Assembly: GCF_036170895.1 (NCBI RefSeq)
Contig: NZ_CP108036.1
Coordinates: forward strand, 6,483,501 to 6,547,500
Direction: 5' to 3'
DNA from: Streptomyces erythrochromogenes
GTDB lineage: Bacteria; Actinomycetota; Actinomycetes; Streptomycetales; Streptomycetaceae
DNA length: 64,000 bases
Shown one piece after another: positions 48,402-59,458 of this stretch. The translations under genes and the position numbers were made by a program. The notes beneath the pieces are model-generated. The model was not told the origin of the DNA. It saw nothing but the letters and a program-made list of their open reading frames with translations, and made no database searches. Positions within the stretch are counted from its first letter, which is position 1. The number at the start of each line of letters is the position of its first letter.

Positions 48402-49603
48402 CGAAGGGCACCGGCAACCAGGAGTACGGCGCACGGTGGCAGGGCGCGCTGGCCGACAACTACGGCACGCCCGCCCTCGCCCTCGTACGCGGCCAGGGCG
48501 CCCAGGTCTGGGACGCCGACGGCAACCAGTACACCGACTTCGTCGGCGGCATCGCCGTCAACGCCCTCGGCCACGCCCACCCGGCGATCGTGACGGCCGT
48601 GACCGAGCAGATCTCGACGCTCGGCCACGTCTCCAACCTCTTCGCCTCCGAGCCGGTCATCGCGCTCGGCGAGCGGCTGCTGCAGCTCTTCGGCCGCGCC
48701 GGCAAGGTCTTCTTCTGCAACTCCGGCGCCGAGAGCGTCGAGGCCGCCTTCAAGATCGGCCGACTGACCGGGCGGACCCACATGGTCGCCACCGACGGCG
48801 GCTTCCACGGCCGGACCATGGGCGCCCTCGCACTCACCGGCCAGCCGAAGAAGCAGGAGCCCTTCCTGCCCCTGCCCGGCGACGTCACCCACGTCCCCTA
48901 CGGCGACGTCGAGGCCCTGCGGGCCGCCGTCACCGAGGAGACCGCGCTCGTCGTCATCGAGCCGATCCAGGGCGAGAACGGCGTCGTCGTGCCCCCGGCC
49001 GGATACCTGACGGCCGCCCGCGAGATCACCCGGGCCACCGGCACCCTGCTGGTCCTCGACGAGGTCCAGACCGGCATCGGCCGCTGCGGCCAGTGGTTCG
49101 AGCACCAGGCGCACGAGGGCGTCGAGCCCGACATCGTCACCCTGGCGAAGGGGCTGGGCGGCGGCCTGCCGATCGGCGCCGTGGTCGCCTTCGGGCCCAC
49201 CGCCGACCTGCTCAGGCCCGGCCAGCACGGCACCACCTTCGGCGGGAACCCGGTCGCCTGCGCCGCGGGCCTCGCCGTCATCGACACCATCGCCGCCGAC
49301 GACCTGCTCAACCGGGTCAAGGCGCGGGGCGAGCGGCTGCGCTCGGGCATCGAGTCCTCGGGGCACCCACTGGTGTCCCACGTCCGCGGCGCCGGACTGC
49401 TGCTGGGTATCGTGCTGACCGAGCCCCTCGCACCCAAGGTGCAGCAGGCGGCTCAGGACGCCGGCTTCCTGGTCAACGCGCCCGCCCCCGACGTCGTACG
49501 GCTCATGCCCCCGTACGTACTCACCGAGGCCGAGGCGGACGCGTTCGTCCGGGCGCTGCCCGGCATCCTCGACGCTGCCAACGGGGACGGATCCGGAGAA
49601 TGA
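48398..49603 (+). CDS. argD: Acetylornithine aminotransferase
   Basis: 401-residue class III PLP aminotransferase converting N-acetylglutamate semialdehyde to N-acetylornithine. The PLP lysine is in [27 protein letters not shown] is the signature. Start overlaps argB by four bases; argR starts 7 bp after the stop. Confidence 0.97.
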   Translation: MTKGTGNQEYGARWQGALADNYGTPALALVRGQGAQVWDADGNQYTDFVGGIAVNALGHAHPAIVTAVTEQISTLGHVSNLFASEPVIALGERLLQLFGRAGKVFFCNSGAESVEAAFKIGRLTGRTHMVATDGGFHGRTMGALALTGQPKKQEPFLPLPGDVTHVPYGDVEALRAAVTEETALVVIEPIQGENGVVVPPAGYLTAAREITRATGTLLVLDEVQTGIGRCGQWFEHQAHEGVEPDIVTLAKGLGGGLPIGAVVAFGPTADLLRPGQHGTTFGGNPVACAAGLAVIDTIAADDLLNRVKARGERLRSGIESSGHPLVSHVRGAGLLLGIVLTEPLAPKVQQAAQDAGFLVNAPAPDVVRLMPPYVLTEAEADAFVRALPGILDAANGDGSGE

Positions 49604-49610
49604 GACGACG

Positions 49611-50147
49611 ATGAGCCAGCCGCAGGACAACGAGCACGGCGGGCAGGCCGTCCCGCAGACCCGCACCGCGCGGCACCGCCGGATCGTGGACATCCTCAAC
49701 CGGCAGCCGGTCCGCTCCCAGAGCCAGCTCGCGAAGCTGCTCGCCGACGACGGGCTGAGCGTCACCCAGGCGACGCTCTCCCGCGACCTCGACGAGCTGG
49801 GCGCGGTGAAGATCCGCAACACCGGCGGAGAGCTGATCTACGCCGTGCCCAGCGAGGGCGGCTTCCGCACCCCGCAGGCGCCGCTCGGCGAATCCGCGAA
49901 GGAGGAGCGCATGCGGCGCCTCTCCGGGGAGCTGCTGATCTCCGCGGAGGCCTCGGCGAACCTCGTGGTCCTGCGCACCCCGCCGGGCGCGGCGCAGTTC
50001 CTCGCCTCGGCCATCGACCAGGCCGAGCTCCGCGAGATCCTCGGCACGATCGCCGGCGACGACACCCTGATGCTGATCAGCCGGGACCCGGCGGGCGGCC
50101 AGGCCCTCGCCGACCACCTCCTGCGGCTGGCGCAGAAGGAGGGCTGA
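49611..50147 (+). CDS. argR: Arginine repressor
   Basis: 178-residue ArgR/AhrC hexameric regulator. N-terminal winged helix-turn-helix ([20 protein letters not shown]) and C-terminal arginine-binding core [12 protein letters not shown] with the acidic pair. Last gene of the argCJBDR unit, so it is autoregulated through the argC ARG boxes and probably acts on the boxes before argG and argH as well. Confidence 0.96.
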   Translation: MSQPQDNEHGGQAVPQTRTARHRRIVDILNRQPVRSQSQLAKLLADDGLSVTQATLSRDLDELGAVKIRNTGGELIYAVPSEGGFRTPQAPLGESAKEERMRRLSGELLISAEASANLVVLRTPPGAAQFLASAIDQAELREILGTIAGDDTLMLISRDPAGGQALADHLLRLAQKEG

Positions 50148-50226
50148 GCGGTACGGGTCGGCGGGCAGGTCGGGGGCGCCGGAAATCCCGGTGCCCCAGC
50201 GGCGTCAGCCGACATAGCCTCGGCCC

Positions 50227-51135
50227 GTGCGCCAATTCGCCCTCGCCATACTGGTGTCCGCCGTGACCGCAGCCGTCTACGGGCCCGTCGCCCTGCTGTG
50301 GTGGCGCCGTGCGCGGGTCCGCAGCCGGAGGCTCCGGCTCGTCGCCGCCGTCGAGCTGGAGCCGTACGACAGCGCCCTGTTGCGGCAGGAGGCGACCGAG
50401 GCGGCCGCCGCCGAACTCGTCCTCGGCGGGTACCTCCGGATCGACGAAGAGGGTGCCGCGTTCCTGACCGAGCAGGGCCGCGACCCCGCCCGGACTCCAG
50501 CCCACCCGATGCCCGCCGCCCTCCTGGAGGCCGTACGCCGGCACGATCCCGAGCCCGTGTCGATCGGCTGGATCGACTGGTGCGACGACGGGTACCTGGA
50601 GCAGCGCAGCGCGTACCGGAGCGAACGGGACGCTCTGCTTCCCAAGCTCCCGCGGATGCCCGACGGCCAGGGAAACACGTTCCTGGCCTGCTGCAGTTGC
50701 GTGGGCATCGCCCTGGTGATGCTGTTCTGGCTCCTCGCGGGCGCGCTGCTGGTGACCGGTCGCCCGCACGGTCTGCGGGAATGGGCCTTCACCGTGGTGG
50801 CCGCCCTCGGTCTGGCGGCGCTGCTGCTGGCCGAGAAGGCCGGCCGGGTGGTCCGGGAGCGCACGGACGGCGGCGACCCGCTGGGCGACCTGGTGCGCTC
50901 CCAGCCGCACCCGGCCTTCGCGGCGCTGGACGAGGAGCAGCGCACCCTCGTGCTGGGGAGCATCGGCGAGCGGTACAGGTGGCGCGGCGTCGACACGGTC
51001 GTCCACGAGGAGGCCGACGACGAGGACGACGACGAGGGCGACGAGTGGCTGGACGAGAAGGTCTGGTGGGAGGACGCGTACGAGTACCGGGCCTCCGACG
51101 AGGACGAGCCCGACGCCGCGCCCAGCCCCTCCTAG
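50227..51135 (+). CDS. Membrane protein of unknown function (TIGR04222-like)
   Basis: 302 residues with an N-terminal helix (about 5-26), two central hydrophobic segments (about 155-175 and 185-200, GIALVMLFWLLAGALLV) and an acidic, probably disordered C-terminus. Similar in layout to TIGR04222 conserved membrane proteins; not recognised with certainty. GTG at 50227 lies six bases after TAGCCT (50215-50220), suggesting a leaderless message. Overlaps the stop of the L,D-transpeptidase gene by four bases. Confidence 0.75.
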   Translation: MRQFALAILVSAVTAAVYGPVALLWWRRARVRSRRLRLVAAVELEPYDSALLRQEATEAAAAELVLGGYLRIDEEGAAFLTEQGRDPARTPAHPMPAALLEAVRRHDPEPVSIGWIDWCDDGYLEQRSAYRSERDALLPKLPRMPDGQGNTFLACCSCVGIALVMLFWLLAGALLVTGRPHGLREWAFTVVAALGLAALLLAEKAGRVVRERTDGGDPLGDLVRSQPHPAFAALDEEQRTLVLGSIGERYRWRGVDTVVHEEADDEDDDEGDEWLDEKVWWEDAYEYRASDEDEPDAAPSPS

Positions 51136-51833
51136 TAGCGGGTGACGGCGAGCGGCCCGTCCTGCGTGCCGATCGCGATGTGCGGGCGCCGGTCCGGGTC
51201 CGCCCAGCGCAGGATCGCCCGCATGTCCCGCTCGGGCACCGACACGCACCCGGCCGTCGCGCCCTTGCCGTTGACGTGCAGGAAGATCCCGGCGCCCCGT
51301 CCGCGCACCGGCCGGTCGTAGTTGAAGGCGATCAGCAGCGCGTGCGCGTACTGCTTCTCGTAGGTGACCAGGTGCTCGGCCTCGCCGGGCGCGCAGTCCG
51401 CGGGCAGCGGCTCCACCCAGCGGTTGTACGCGGTCGAGGCGTTGTCCTGGCACCACCAGGAGTCCGCGGTCACCCGCCGGTAGCGGTACTCCGTCCCGGC
51501 CGGCGCCCGCCGGATCCCGAAGGCGTAGGGCAGCTCGTACAGGCCGGTCGGGGTGGTGTTCGTGCCCTGCGTACGGGTCGCGCCCTCGGTCAGGCCGTTG
51601 GCACCGAACCGGGCGGGCGCGCTCCCGGCCCGGTACCAGCGCCCCGCCCGCCGGTCCCACCAGGTCAGGCGACCGGTCGTGGATCCGGGCGCGGGCGCGA
51701 CGGCGGTGATCAGCTGACTGCCGCCGCCGGTGTCGGCGAGACGGGCGGGCAGGGGCCCGGACGAGGACCCGGCTCCTTGCGGGAGCAGGGTCGTGACGAT
51801 CAGTGAGCCCGTGACGAGAGCGGTGCGCAGCAC
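51132..51833 (-). CDS. L,D-transpeptidase (YkuD)-family exported protein
   Basis: 233-residue exported protein with an N-terminal signal peptide (about 1-20) and a YkuD catalytic domain making 3-3 cross-links in peptidoglycan. The active-site motif reads LHVNGKGATAGCVSVP, with the nucleophile cysteine. The family usually has HGxxx(S/T)HGC; here ATAGC replaces it, a variant often seen in Streptomyces paralogues. Convergent with the upstream membrane-protein gene. Confidence 0.85.
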   Translation of the reverse strand: MLRTALVTGSLIVTTLLPQGAGSSSGPLPARLADTGGGSQLITAVAPAPGSTTGRLTWWDRRAGRWYRAGSAPARFGANGLTEGATRTQGTNTTPTGLYELPYAFGIRRAPAGTEYRYRRVTADSWWCQDNASTAYNRWVEPLPADCAPGEAEHLVTYEKQYAHALLIAFNYDRPVRGRGAGIFLHVNGKGATAGCVSVPERDMRAILRWADPDRRPHIAIGTQDGPLAVTRY

Positions 51834-51836
51834 ATG

Positions 51837-52418
51837 TCAGACGGTACGGGCAGGGAGGGGCAGGGGCAGCGCAGGCAGGCCGTCGAGGCTCGTCGCGATG
51901 TGTTCCTTCTTCTCGCAGTACTCGGCGAACTCCTCGTCCGTCTTGCGGGCGAGGTACTCCGAATGGAGGGTGCGCTCGCCCTGGTACTCCATGAAGGGCA
52001 CCGCGTACCCGCACACGTCGGCGATCCGGCGGGCGTGCACCAGGATGACCGCCCGCGCCCCGGGCCCGTCGGCCTCGCCGAACAGGCCGATCAGCTCGGG
52101 CCAGCGCGGGTCGTCGCGGAAGACGGCCTCGCCGTCGCCGTGGATGCGGACGATGTTCGGGGGCCCGCTGAAGGCGCACCACATGAGGGTGATCCGGCCG
52201 TTCTCGCGGACGTGGGCGATGGTCTCGGCGCCGCTTCCGCCGAAGTCCAGGTAGGCGAGCCGCTGTTCGTCGATGACGACGAGGGTGCCGGCGCGGCCCT
52301 TGGGGGACAGGTTGACATGGCCGTCACCCGAGAGCGGGGCGGTCGCGGTGAAGAAGACAGGCTGCTCCTCGATGAACGTGCGCAGCCTGCCGTCTATGCG
52401 TTCGTAGATCTTTCCCAT
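51837..52418 (-). CDS. Pyridoxamine 5'-phosphate oxidase-like (PPOX/FMN-binding) protein
   Basis: 193-residue split-barrel flavin-binding protein of the PNPOx-like family. Typical elements: VFFTATAPLSGDGHVNLSPKG, YLDFGGSGAETIAHV and WCAFSGPPNIVRIHG. Members bind FMN or F420 and reduce unknown substrates. ATG at 52418 (MGKIYERIDG) is preferred over an upstream start adding seven residues. Only 3 bp separate it from the L,D-transpeptidase gene downstream. Confidence 0.87.
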   Translation of the reverse strand: MGKIYERIDGRLRTFIEEQPVFFTATAPLSGDGHVNLSPKGRAGTLVVIDEQRLAYLDFGGSGAETIAHVRENGRITLMWCAFSGPPNIVRIHGDGEAVFRDDPRWPELIGLFGEADGPGARAVILVHARRIADVCGYAVPFMEYQGERTLHSEYLARKTDEEFAEYCEKKEHIATSLDGLPALPLPLPARTV

Positions 52419-52461
52419 GAGCCGATTATCTGCCCGCACCGGCGGTGCGGGTCGGAGGACT

Positions 52462-53979
52462 TCAGGTCTTGAGGCCCAACCGGCTGCGTCGCAGGCCCAG
52501 TCCGTAGTCGTCGAAGAGCTTCGCGGACCGCTTCAGCAGGGCCGCCAGCTCCGCCGTGTCCGCCTCCCCGTCGAACTGGGCCGGCTGCCACTGGCAGGCG
52601 CACACCGCGGCCCGCGCCGTCGTACGCGTCCTCGGGTGCCAGTCGTCGATCAGCGCGACGGCCGCCCGCAGCGCGTGGATCCCGCCCCGGGCGCGCAACA
52701 GCCGGAAGGTGGCGCGCCGGACGTGCAGGGGGCCGCGGACGTCCAGCCGCTCGGCGAGGTACGAGGGGTCCAGGCGCCGGACCGCCGGCAGCAGGCCCAG
52801 GCTCGCCTCGCGGGCCACGGACGGCGCCGGGTCGTCCAGCAGCGCGAGCAGGACGGAGTCCTCCACGACGGCCTCCCGGCGCCGCAGCCCGGCCAGCGCG
52901 GCGGCCCGGACCGGGCCCACCGGGTGCGCCACGAGCCCCCGCAGCAGGTCCGTGTCCTCGCTCCGGCCGCACTCGGCGAGTCCGGCCACGGCGTACGGGG
53001 ACGGCCCGGCGGGGTCGCGGACCAGCCAGCGGTAGTGCCCGTGGGCGTCGCCGCCGTCCTGGCCGACCAGCCAGCGGGCGCACGCGCGGACGAGCCCGGA
53101 GCGGTCGGCGAGGTGCGACACGCCCTCGGCGGCGCGGCCGGCCCGGCGCAGGGCGGTGACCCCGGCGGCGCGCACGGCGGGGAACCGGGCGCCGATCAGG
53201 ACGTCGATCACCGCTCCGCCTTCGGAGCCCGGCCCGGCCAGGGCTGCGTCGGTCCAGAGCGCGGCCGTCGCCGGGTCGGACTCGGCGGCGGCCCGCCGGG
53301 CGCACTCCAGGGCGTCGGCCCGGCCGGGGCCGGCGAGGGCGAGGCGGACGGCGAACTGCCGGGCCTGCCGGTCGGGGCAGTCCAGCAGTGCGGCGAGGAC
53401 GCGGGCCGTCGCACCGCCGGGTGCGGCCGCACCGTCCGCTGTCGTCGCACTGCCCGGCGCCGTCGTGCCGCCCGGTGCCGTCGAGGGGCCGGGCAGGTGC
53501 CACCAGGGCGTGGCGGCTGCGGCCTGCCGGCGCAGGGCGTCCTCGAACCGCTCCAGGATCCAGTCGCCCCGGCTCCGCCGCCCCAGCCGCAGCGCGAGCG
53601 GGGTCACCGCCCGCAGGGTGGCCTCCGGGTGGGCGCGGAGCGTGTCCTCCATGAGGGCGCGGGCCCGGTCCCGTACGGGCGCGGCCCAGTCGGTGGTCAG
53701 GACGGCGACCAGTTCCACGGGGGCGCCCGGCTCGGCGAGGGCGGCCTCGCGGATCCACCCCCGCGGGTGGCAGAGCCGTAGCGCCGGGGGAGCCGGCACC
53801 GGGAGCCGGCGCCCGCCGTGGGCCCGGCTGCGGACCTGCTCCGCGAAGGCCAGCCAGACGTCCGGCCCCGCACCGGGCGCAGGTACCGCGGCCGCCCGCC
53901 CGTCCAACAGCTCCTCCGCCAGGGCGCGCCCCGTCGCGGCGTCGTTGCCGGGTCCCGTGCCGCGTCCTGTGCGGTTCAT
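52462..53979 (-). CDS. HEAT-repeat-like protein, unknown function
   Basis: 505-residue helical-repeat protein; Ala/Leu/Arg-rich helices recur through most of its length (for example ALLDDPAPSVAREASLGLL and LVAHPVGPVRAAALAGL), as in HEAT/armadillo scaffolds. A low-complexity patch of Thr/Ala/Pro/Gly near residue 165-190 is a likely variable linker. ATG at 53979 has GGGAGGGG upstream. It diverges from argG. No enzymatic motif; possibly a protein-binding scaffold. Confidence 0.8.
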   Translation of the reverse strand: MNRTGRGTGPGNDAATGRALAEELLDGRAAAVPAPGAGPDVWLAFAEQVRSRAHGGRRLPVPAPPALRLCHPRGWIREAALAEPGAPVELVAVLTTDWAAPVRDRARALMEDTLRAHPEATLRAVTPLALRLGRRSRGDWILERFEDALRRQAAAATPWWHLPGPSTAPGGTTAPGSATTADGAAAPGGATARVLAALLDCPDRQARQFAVRLALAGPGRADALECARRAAAESDPATAALWTDAALAGPGSEGGAVIDVLIGARFPAVRAAGVTALRRAGRAAEGVSHLADRSGLVRACARWLVGQDGGDAHGHYRWLVRDPAGPSPYAVAGLAECGRSEDTDLLRGLVAHPVGPVRAAALAGLRRREAVVEDSVLLALLDDPAPSVAREASLGLLPAVRRLDPSYLAERLDVRGPLHVRRATFRLLRARGGIHALRAAVALIDDWHPRTRTTARAAVCACQWQPAQFDGEADTAELAALLKRSAKLFDDYGLGLRRSRLGLKT

Positions 53980-54084
53980 CCGTCGCCACCCCTCCCGAAG
54001 GCCCATGGGCCCCGATCGTAGGCGGCGGCCATGCCCCCTGCTCGGAATATCCGCCCTGGTCACGGGCCTGCCACCCGCCCACGA

Positions 54085-54134
54085 TTGACGAAACATACGG
54101 AGCAGTGCATAGTTATGCCTGTCGTTGAATGCAC
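54085..54134 (+). promoter_or_regulatory. argG: argG promoter with ARG boxes
   Basis: TTGACG (54085-54090), 17 bp, CATAGT (54108-54113). The palindromic ARG box TGCATAGTTATGC (54106-54118) covers the -10 box, and a weaker second box (54122-54134, ends ATGCA) follows. Confidence 0.75.
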
Positions 54135-54150
54135 CGCAAGGAGAAGTCCC

Positions 54151-55344
54151 GTGACCGAGCGCGTCGTACTCGCCTACTCAGGCGGCCTGGACACCTCCGT
54201 CGCCATCGGCTGGATCGCCGAGGAGACGGGCGCCGAGGTCATCGCCGTCGCCGTGGACGTCGGCCAGGGCGGCGAGGACCTGGACGTCATCCGCAAGCGC
54301 GCCCTCGCCTGCGGTGCCGTCGAGGCCGAAGTCGCCGACGCCAAGGACGAGTTCGCCGACGAGTACTGCCTCCCGGCGGTCAAGGCGAACGCCCTCTACA
54401 TGGACCGGTACCCGCTGGTCTCGGCCCTCTCCCGGCCGGTCATCGTCAAGCACCTGGTGGCCGCCGCCGAGAAGCACGGCGCCGGGATCGTCGCCCACGG
54501 CTGCACCGGCAAGGGCAACGACCAGGTGCGGTTCGAGGCCGGCATCCAGGCCCTCGGCCCCGGCCTCAAGTGCATCGCCCCGGTCCGCGACTACGCCATG
54601 ACCCGGGACAAGGCCATCGCCTTCTGCGAGGAGAAGGACCTCCCGATCGCGACCACCAAGAAGTCCCCGTACTCCATCGACCAGAACGTCTTCGGGCGCG
54701 CGGTCGAGACGGGCTTCCTGGAGGACATCTGGAACGGCCCCGTGGAGGACATCTACGAGTACACCTCGAACCCGGCCACCCCGCGCGAGGCCGACGAGGT
54801 CGTCATCTCCTTCAAGGAGGGCGTGCCCGTCGCCGTCGACGGCCGGCCCGTCACCGTCCTCCAGGCCATCCAGCAGCTCAACGAGCGCGCCGGCGCGCAG
54901 GGCATCGGCCGGATCGACATGGTCGAGGACCGCCTCGTCGGCATCAAGTCCCGCGAGGTCTACGAGGCCCCGGGCGCGATCGCGCTGATCACCGCCCACT
55001 CCGAGCTGGAGAGCGTCACCGTGGAGCGCGAGCTCGCCCGCTACAAGCGGCAGGTCGAGCAGCGCTGGGGCGAACTGGTCTACGACGGCCTGTGGTTCTC
55101 CCCGCTCAAGCGGGCGCTGGACGGCTTCATCGACGAGGCCAACCAGCACGTCACCGGTGACATCCGGATGACCCTGCACGGCGGCCGCGCCGTCGTCACC
55201 GGCCGCAGGTCCCAGGAGTCGCTGTACGACTTCGACCTCGCGACCTACGACACCGGCGACACCTTCGACCAGTCCAAGGCACAGGGATTCATCGACATCT
55301 TCGCCCTGTCGTCGAAGATCGCGGCCAAGCGCGACCTGGCCTGA
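54151..55344 (+). CDS. argG: Argininosuccinate synthase
   Basis: 397-residue ATP-dependent ligase joining citrulline and aspartate. The P-loop-like motif AYSGGLDTS lies at residues 7-15; [12 protein letters not shown] and [14 protein letters not shown] are family blocks. GTG at 54151 follows AAGGAG at normal spacing; the upstream ATG (54115) lies inside the ARG box and is not used. ArgR-repressed through that box. Confidence 0.97.
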   Translation: MTERVVLAYSGGLDTSVAIGWIAEETGAEVIAVAVDVGQGGEDLDVIRKRALACGAVEAEVADAKDEFADEYCLPAVKANALYMDRYPLVSALSRPVIVKHLVAAAEKHGAGIVAHGCTGKGNDQVRFEAGIQALGPGLKCIAPVRDYAMTRDKAIAFCEEKDLPIATTKKSPYSIDQNVFGRAVETGFLEDIWNGPVEDIYEYTSNPATPREADEVVISFKEGVPVAVDGRPVTVLQAIQQLNERAGAQGIGRIDMVEDRLVGIKSREVYEAPGAIALITAHSELESVTVERELARYKRQVEQRWGELVYDGLWFSPLKRALDGFIDEANQHVTGDIRMTLHGGRAVVTGRRSQESLYDFDLATYDTGDTFDQSKAQGFIDIFALSSKIAAKRDLA

Positions 55345-55370
55345 TCCCCCGCCGCCCAGCCCGCACGAAG

Positions 55371-55406
55371 ACGGCCTCCCCGTTACCTCCGCGGCGGGGA
55401 GGCCGT
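55371..55406 (+). terminator. Terminator between argG and argH
   Basis: ACGGCCTCCCCG (55371-55382) pairs with CGGGGAGGCCGT (55395-55406); 12-base loop. It precedes the argH ARG box directly. Confidence 0.8.
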
Positions 55407-55424
55407 TGCACATCCATACATGCA
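55407..55424 (+). promoter_or_regulatory. argH: ARG-box-like palindrome upstream of argH
   Basis: TGCA at both ends (55407-55410 and 55421-55424) around CATCCATACA; resembles ArgR boxes and lies 19 bp upstream of the argH start. Suggests argH has its own regulated promoter. Confidence 0.55.
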
Positions 55425-55431
55425 GTCTTGA

Positions 55432-56874
<1,443 letters not shown>

Positions 56875-56965
56875 ACGCCCCCACCGCTTCCGCCGCCCTG
56901 CGGCCCGCACGCCCGCCGGACCCGGCTCCGGGTCCGGGCCTGTACGTCCGCACGCGGCGGAATGC

Positions 56966-57008
56966 CCGGAGGGGCGGCAGGAGCCCTGTGCTCCCGCCGC
57001 CCCTCCGG
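56966..57008. terminator. Terminator between argH and the lipoprotein gene
   Basis: CCGGAGGGGCGGCAGGAGC (56966-56984) pairs with 56990-57008, one A-C mismatch, five-base loop. It serves convergent genes. Confidence 0.82.
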
Positions 57009-57030
57009 CGCGTCCGGCTCCTGCGCCGGC

Positions 57031-58203
57031 TCAGTCCAGCGGATGGTCCGGCTCCCAGTTGGTCAGGACGCAGCCCTCGACCTTGGACTTCTCCAGCCGG
57101 TAGCCCGACGGGGCGGAGAAGCCGGGAATGCAGTTCAGGTACAGGAACTGGAGCTGGTAGAGGCCGCGGCGGGACGACGGGCTGTTGGTCTCGACGGCGA
57201 TGTTCTCCCCGACGAGCAGCCGGCTCGCGGTCTCCCTCAGCTTGCCGTCGTCCTTGTAGTCGGCCAACTGGGCGGCCTTCGCCTTGGTCTGGAGCAGCTT
57301 CATGTCCACGACGGTGTCGAGCCAGCTCAGGTTGCGGGCGCGCTGCGCCCCGGCGGGCTCCCCGCACAGGGCGCGGCCCGTCACGCCCCACTCCGGCGCG
57401 CTGCCCGTCACCACCGGCGCGTAGTCGATCGACTCGATCGCGACGGCGTCGGGGTCGGTCGAGAAGTGCTTCTCGCAGTCGAGGCTGTTGCCCACGAGTG
57501 TCCGGAGCTCGGCCATGCTGCCGGCGCGGGGGAGCCCCAGACTGCCTGTCTTCGGCTGGCCCAGCTTCTCGCCCCCGCCCGCCGGATCCTGCGGGGTCTC
57601 CAGGTTCGGGCTGCCGGATCCGTCCTCGGAGCCGACGAAGTCGCTGAGGTTGCAGTGTTCGACCAGCGGCTTCTCCCGCTTGTAGCCCTTGGGGACCGGG
57701 GCGCCCGGGTTGCACGTCAGGACCCGCAGGTCGGAGCGGACCAGCGCGAGCGCCGTCTTGGTGCTCGTCGGGAACGCGACGAAGCCCTTGCCGATCAGAA
57801 CCCGGCTCTCCAGCCCGTACGCGCCGTCACCGCCGTCGATCCTGTCCAGCACGTACTTCTTGTAGCCCTCCTGGAACTGCTTCATGTCCGCGGGAACGGC
57901 GATGACGATCTCGCCCTGCCGGACCTTGTCGCTGCAGACGCCCAGCTCCTTCACCGACCACTGCCCGGCCTTGGGGAAGTCGCCCGCGGGCACCCGGGGG
58001 TCGTCGGGCCTGTCGCTCAGGTCGTCGCAATTGGCGAACTGCCGCAGGTACTGCTGGGCCTCGGCGAGGGGGCCCGCGGCGGCGGCCGCGGACGTGGACG
58101 GCGATGCGGCCGGCGCACCCGGCTGCCCGCCCTCCTTGCACGAGGAGAGTGCGGTCAGGCAACAGAGGGTGGCGGTCGCGGCGATGATCCGCTGAAGGCG
58201 CAT
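57031..58203 (-). CDS. Internally duplicated lipoprotein
   Basis: 390-residue lipoprotein: lipobox LSSC at residues 19-22 after a basic N-terminus. The mature part has two related halves, each with cysteines: PKGYKREKPLVEHC (171-184) matches PSGYRLEKSKVEGC (365-378), and the pair of flanking NC/DC-VC/LC cysteines recurs. The halves probably form disulfide-bonded domains on the outer face of the membrane. No known domain recognised. ATG at 58203. Confidence 0.85.
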   Translation of the reverse strand: MRLQRIIAATATLCCLTALSSCKEGGQPGAPAASPSTSAAAAAGPLAEAQQYLRQFANCDDLSDRPDDPRVPAGDFPKAGQWSVKELGVCSDKVRQGEIVIAVPADMKQFQEGYKKYVLDRIDGGDGAYGLESRVLIGKGFVAFPTSTKTALALVRSDLRVLTCNPGAPVPKGYKREKPLVEHCNLSDFVGSEDGSGSPNLETPQDPAGGGEKLGQPKTGSLGLPRAGSMAELRTLVGNSLDCEKHFSTDPDAVAIESIDYAPVVTGSAPEWGVTGRALCGEPAGAQRARNLSWLDTVVDMKLLQTKAKAAQLADYKDDGKLRETASRLLVGENIAVETNSPSSRRGLYQLQFLYLNCIPGFSAPSGYRLEKSKVEGCVLTNWEPDHPLD

Positions 58204-58306
58204 GGGTCGCTCTCGTCGGGTACGGGTTGGGGGGGCATGAGCATGCTAAGTCGCTGCCGGAGCATGATCAAAACCCCGGTCCGCGGCGGCCGTTCGCCGC
58301 TGCGCG

Positions 58307-58816
58307 TCATGCCGCCCACTCTGCCAGCGCGTCGAAGTCCTCCCGGACCAGGCCGATCTGCTCGTCGATGCGCATCAGCAGGGTCCGCGCGGGGTGGCGT
58401 TGGTCGACGTACTCGCGGTCCATCGCCGTGATGTCGTCGTCGATCCAGGCGAAGGGCCGCTCGCCCGCGTAGTCCAGGATGTACTGGGTCTTCCAGAAGG
58501 TGCCGCGCGGCGCCCGGCCGTGCATCACCGGCCAGTCGATGAACGGGAGCCGGGGCAGTCCCAGGTGCGGGCCTATCCAGTCGTTGGCCTCGTCCTTCCA
58601 GGTCGTTGCCCAGACCAGCTCGTACGCGTCCGCGAGCGCGAGCAGCTCCGCGCCGTGGCCGTGGTTCAGCCAGACCCGCAGGGGCTTCGCTCTCTCCTCC
58701 TCCGTCCAGCCCGTCGGCCGCATCCGGTGGGTGGAGTACCCCTCGGGGCGGCGCTGCGGCTTGGCCGCGTAGGGGTTCAGCGGTCCGTCGACGTCGATCA
58801 GCAGCAGTGGCTTCAT
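58307..58816 (-). CDS. Small HAD-like hydrolase
   Basis: 169-residue HAD-fold protein: motif I LLIDVDGPLNP at the N-terminus, motif II-like ATTWKDEAN, and acidic motif FAWIDDDI. Family members are often annotated as secreted or hypothetical HAD hydrolases; substrate unknown. ATG at 58816. Divergent from the TetR gene. Confidence 0.82.
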   Translation of the reverse strand: MKPLLLIDVDGPLNPYAAKPQRRPEGYSTHRMRPTGWTEEERAKPLRVWLNHGHGAELLALADAYELVWATTWKDEANDWIGPHLGLPRLPFIDWPVMHGRAPRGTFWKTQYILDYAGERPFAWIDDDITAMDREYVDQRHPARTLLMRIDEQIGLVREDFDALAEWAA

Positions 58817-58869
58817 CTCGGCAGGATTCCCTTCCGGCCGCCTGCGGGGCAGCCCATTTACCAAAAGAA

Positions 58870-58909
58870 TGAGACGTGGATGTCTCAATCGGGTTATGCT
58901 TGTCTCATG
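58870..58909 (+). promoter_or_regulatory. TetR operator and leaderless promoter
   Basis: TGAGAC (58870-58875) and GTCTCA (58882-58887) are perfectly symmetrical with a 6-base spacer, and a third GTCTCA half-site (58902-58907) reaches the ATG. TATGCT at 58895-58900 is a -10 box that puts the transcription start at the ATG. Confidence 0.72.
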
Positions 58910-59458
58910 GCCATGGATCGTGACCAGGTGCTCCGCGACGCGGCCGCCCTGCTTTCCCGCAAATCGACCGCCACGATGGACGAGGTCGCCCGCGCCGCCG
59001 GAATCGGCCGCGCCACCCTCCACCGGCACTTCGCCGGGCGCGACGCGCTCGTACGCGCCCTGGAAGACCTCGGCATCCGCGAGTTCGAGGTGGCGTTCGA
59101 CAACGCCCGCCTCGACGAGGGCACCGCGGTGGAGGCGCTCCGGCGCCTCGTCGCCGAGGCCGAGCCCAACGCCCAACTGCTGGCCTTCCTCGTCACCGAG
59201 AACCAGCTGTTCGAGGGCGACGAGGTCAACGAGGGCTGGGCCCGGCTCGACGCCCGCGTCATCGCCCTGTTCCGGCGCGGCCAGGAAGAGGGCGACATCC
59301 GCATCGACCTGAGCCCCGCATGGCTCACCGAGGCCCTCTACGGCCTCATCGGCAGCTGCGCCTGGGCCGTCATCGACGGCCGGGTCGCCGCCAAGGACTT
59401 CCAATACATGATCATCGAGCTGCTGCTCGGTGGCGCCCGACGGAGTGTGGAGAAATGA
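58907..59458 (+). CDS. TetR-family repressor
   Basis: 183-residue TetR regulator with an N-terminal helix-turn-helix (MDEVARAAGIGRATLHRHFA) and a helical ligand domain. ATG at 58907; a second in-frame ATG follows at 58913. No ribosome site, so leaderless from the TATGCT promoter. Stop overlaps the MFS gene by four bases (ATGA). Likely represses itself and the efflux pump through the TGAGAC palindrome. Confidence 0.9.
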   Translation: MAMDRDQVLRDAAALLSRKSTATMDEVARAAGIGRATLHRHFAGRDALVRALEDLGIREFEVAFDNARLDEGTAVEALRRLVAEAEPNAQLLAFLVTENQLFEGDEVNEGWARLDARVIALFRRGQEEGDIRIDLSPAWLTEALYGLIGSCAWAVIDGRVAAKDFQYMIIELLLGGARRSVEK

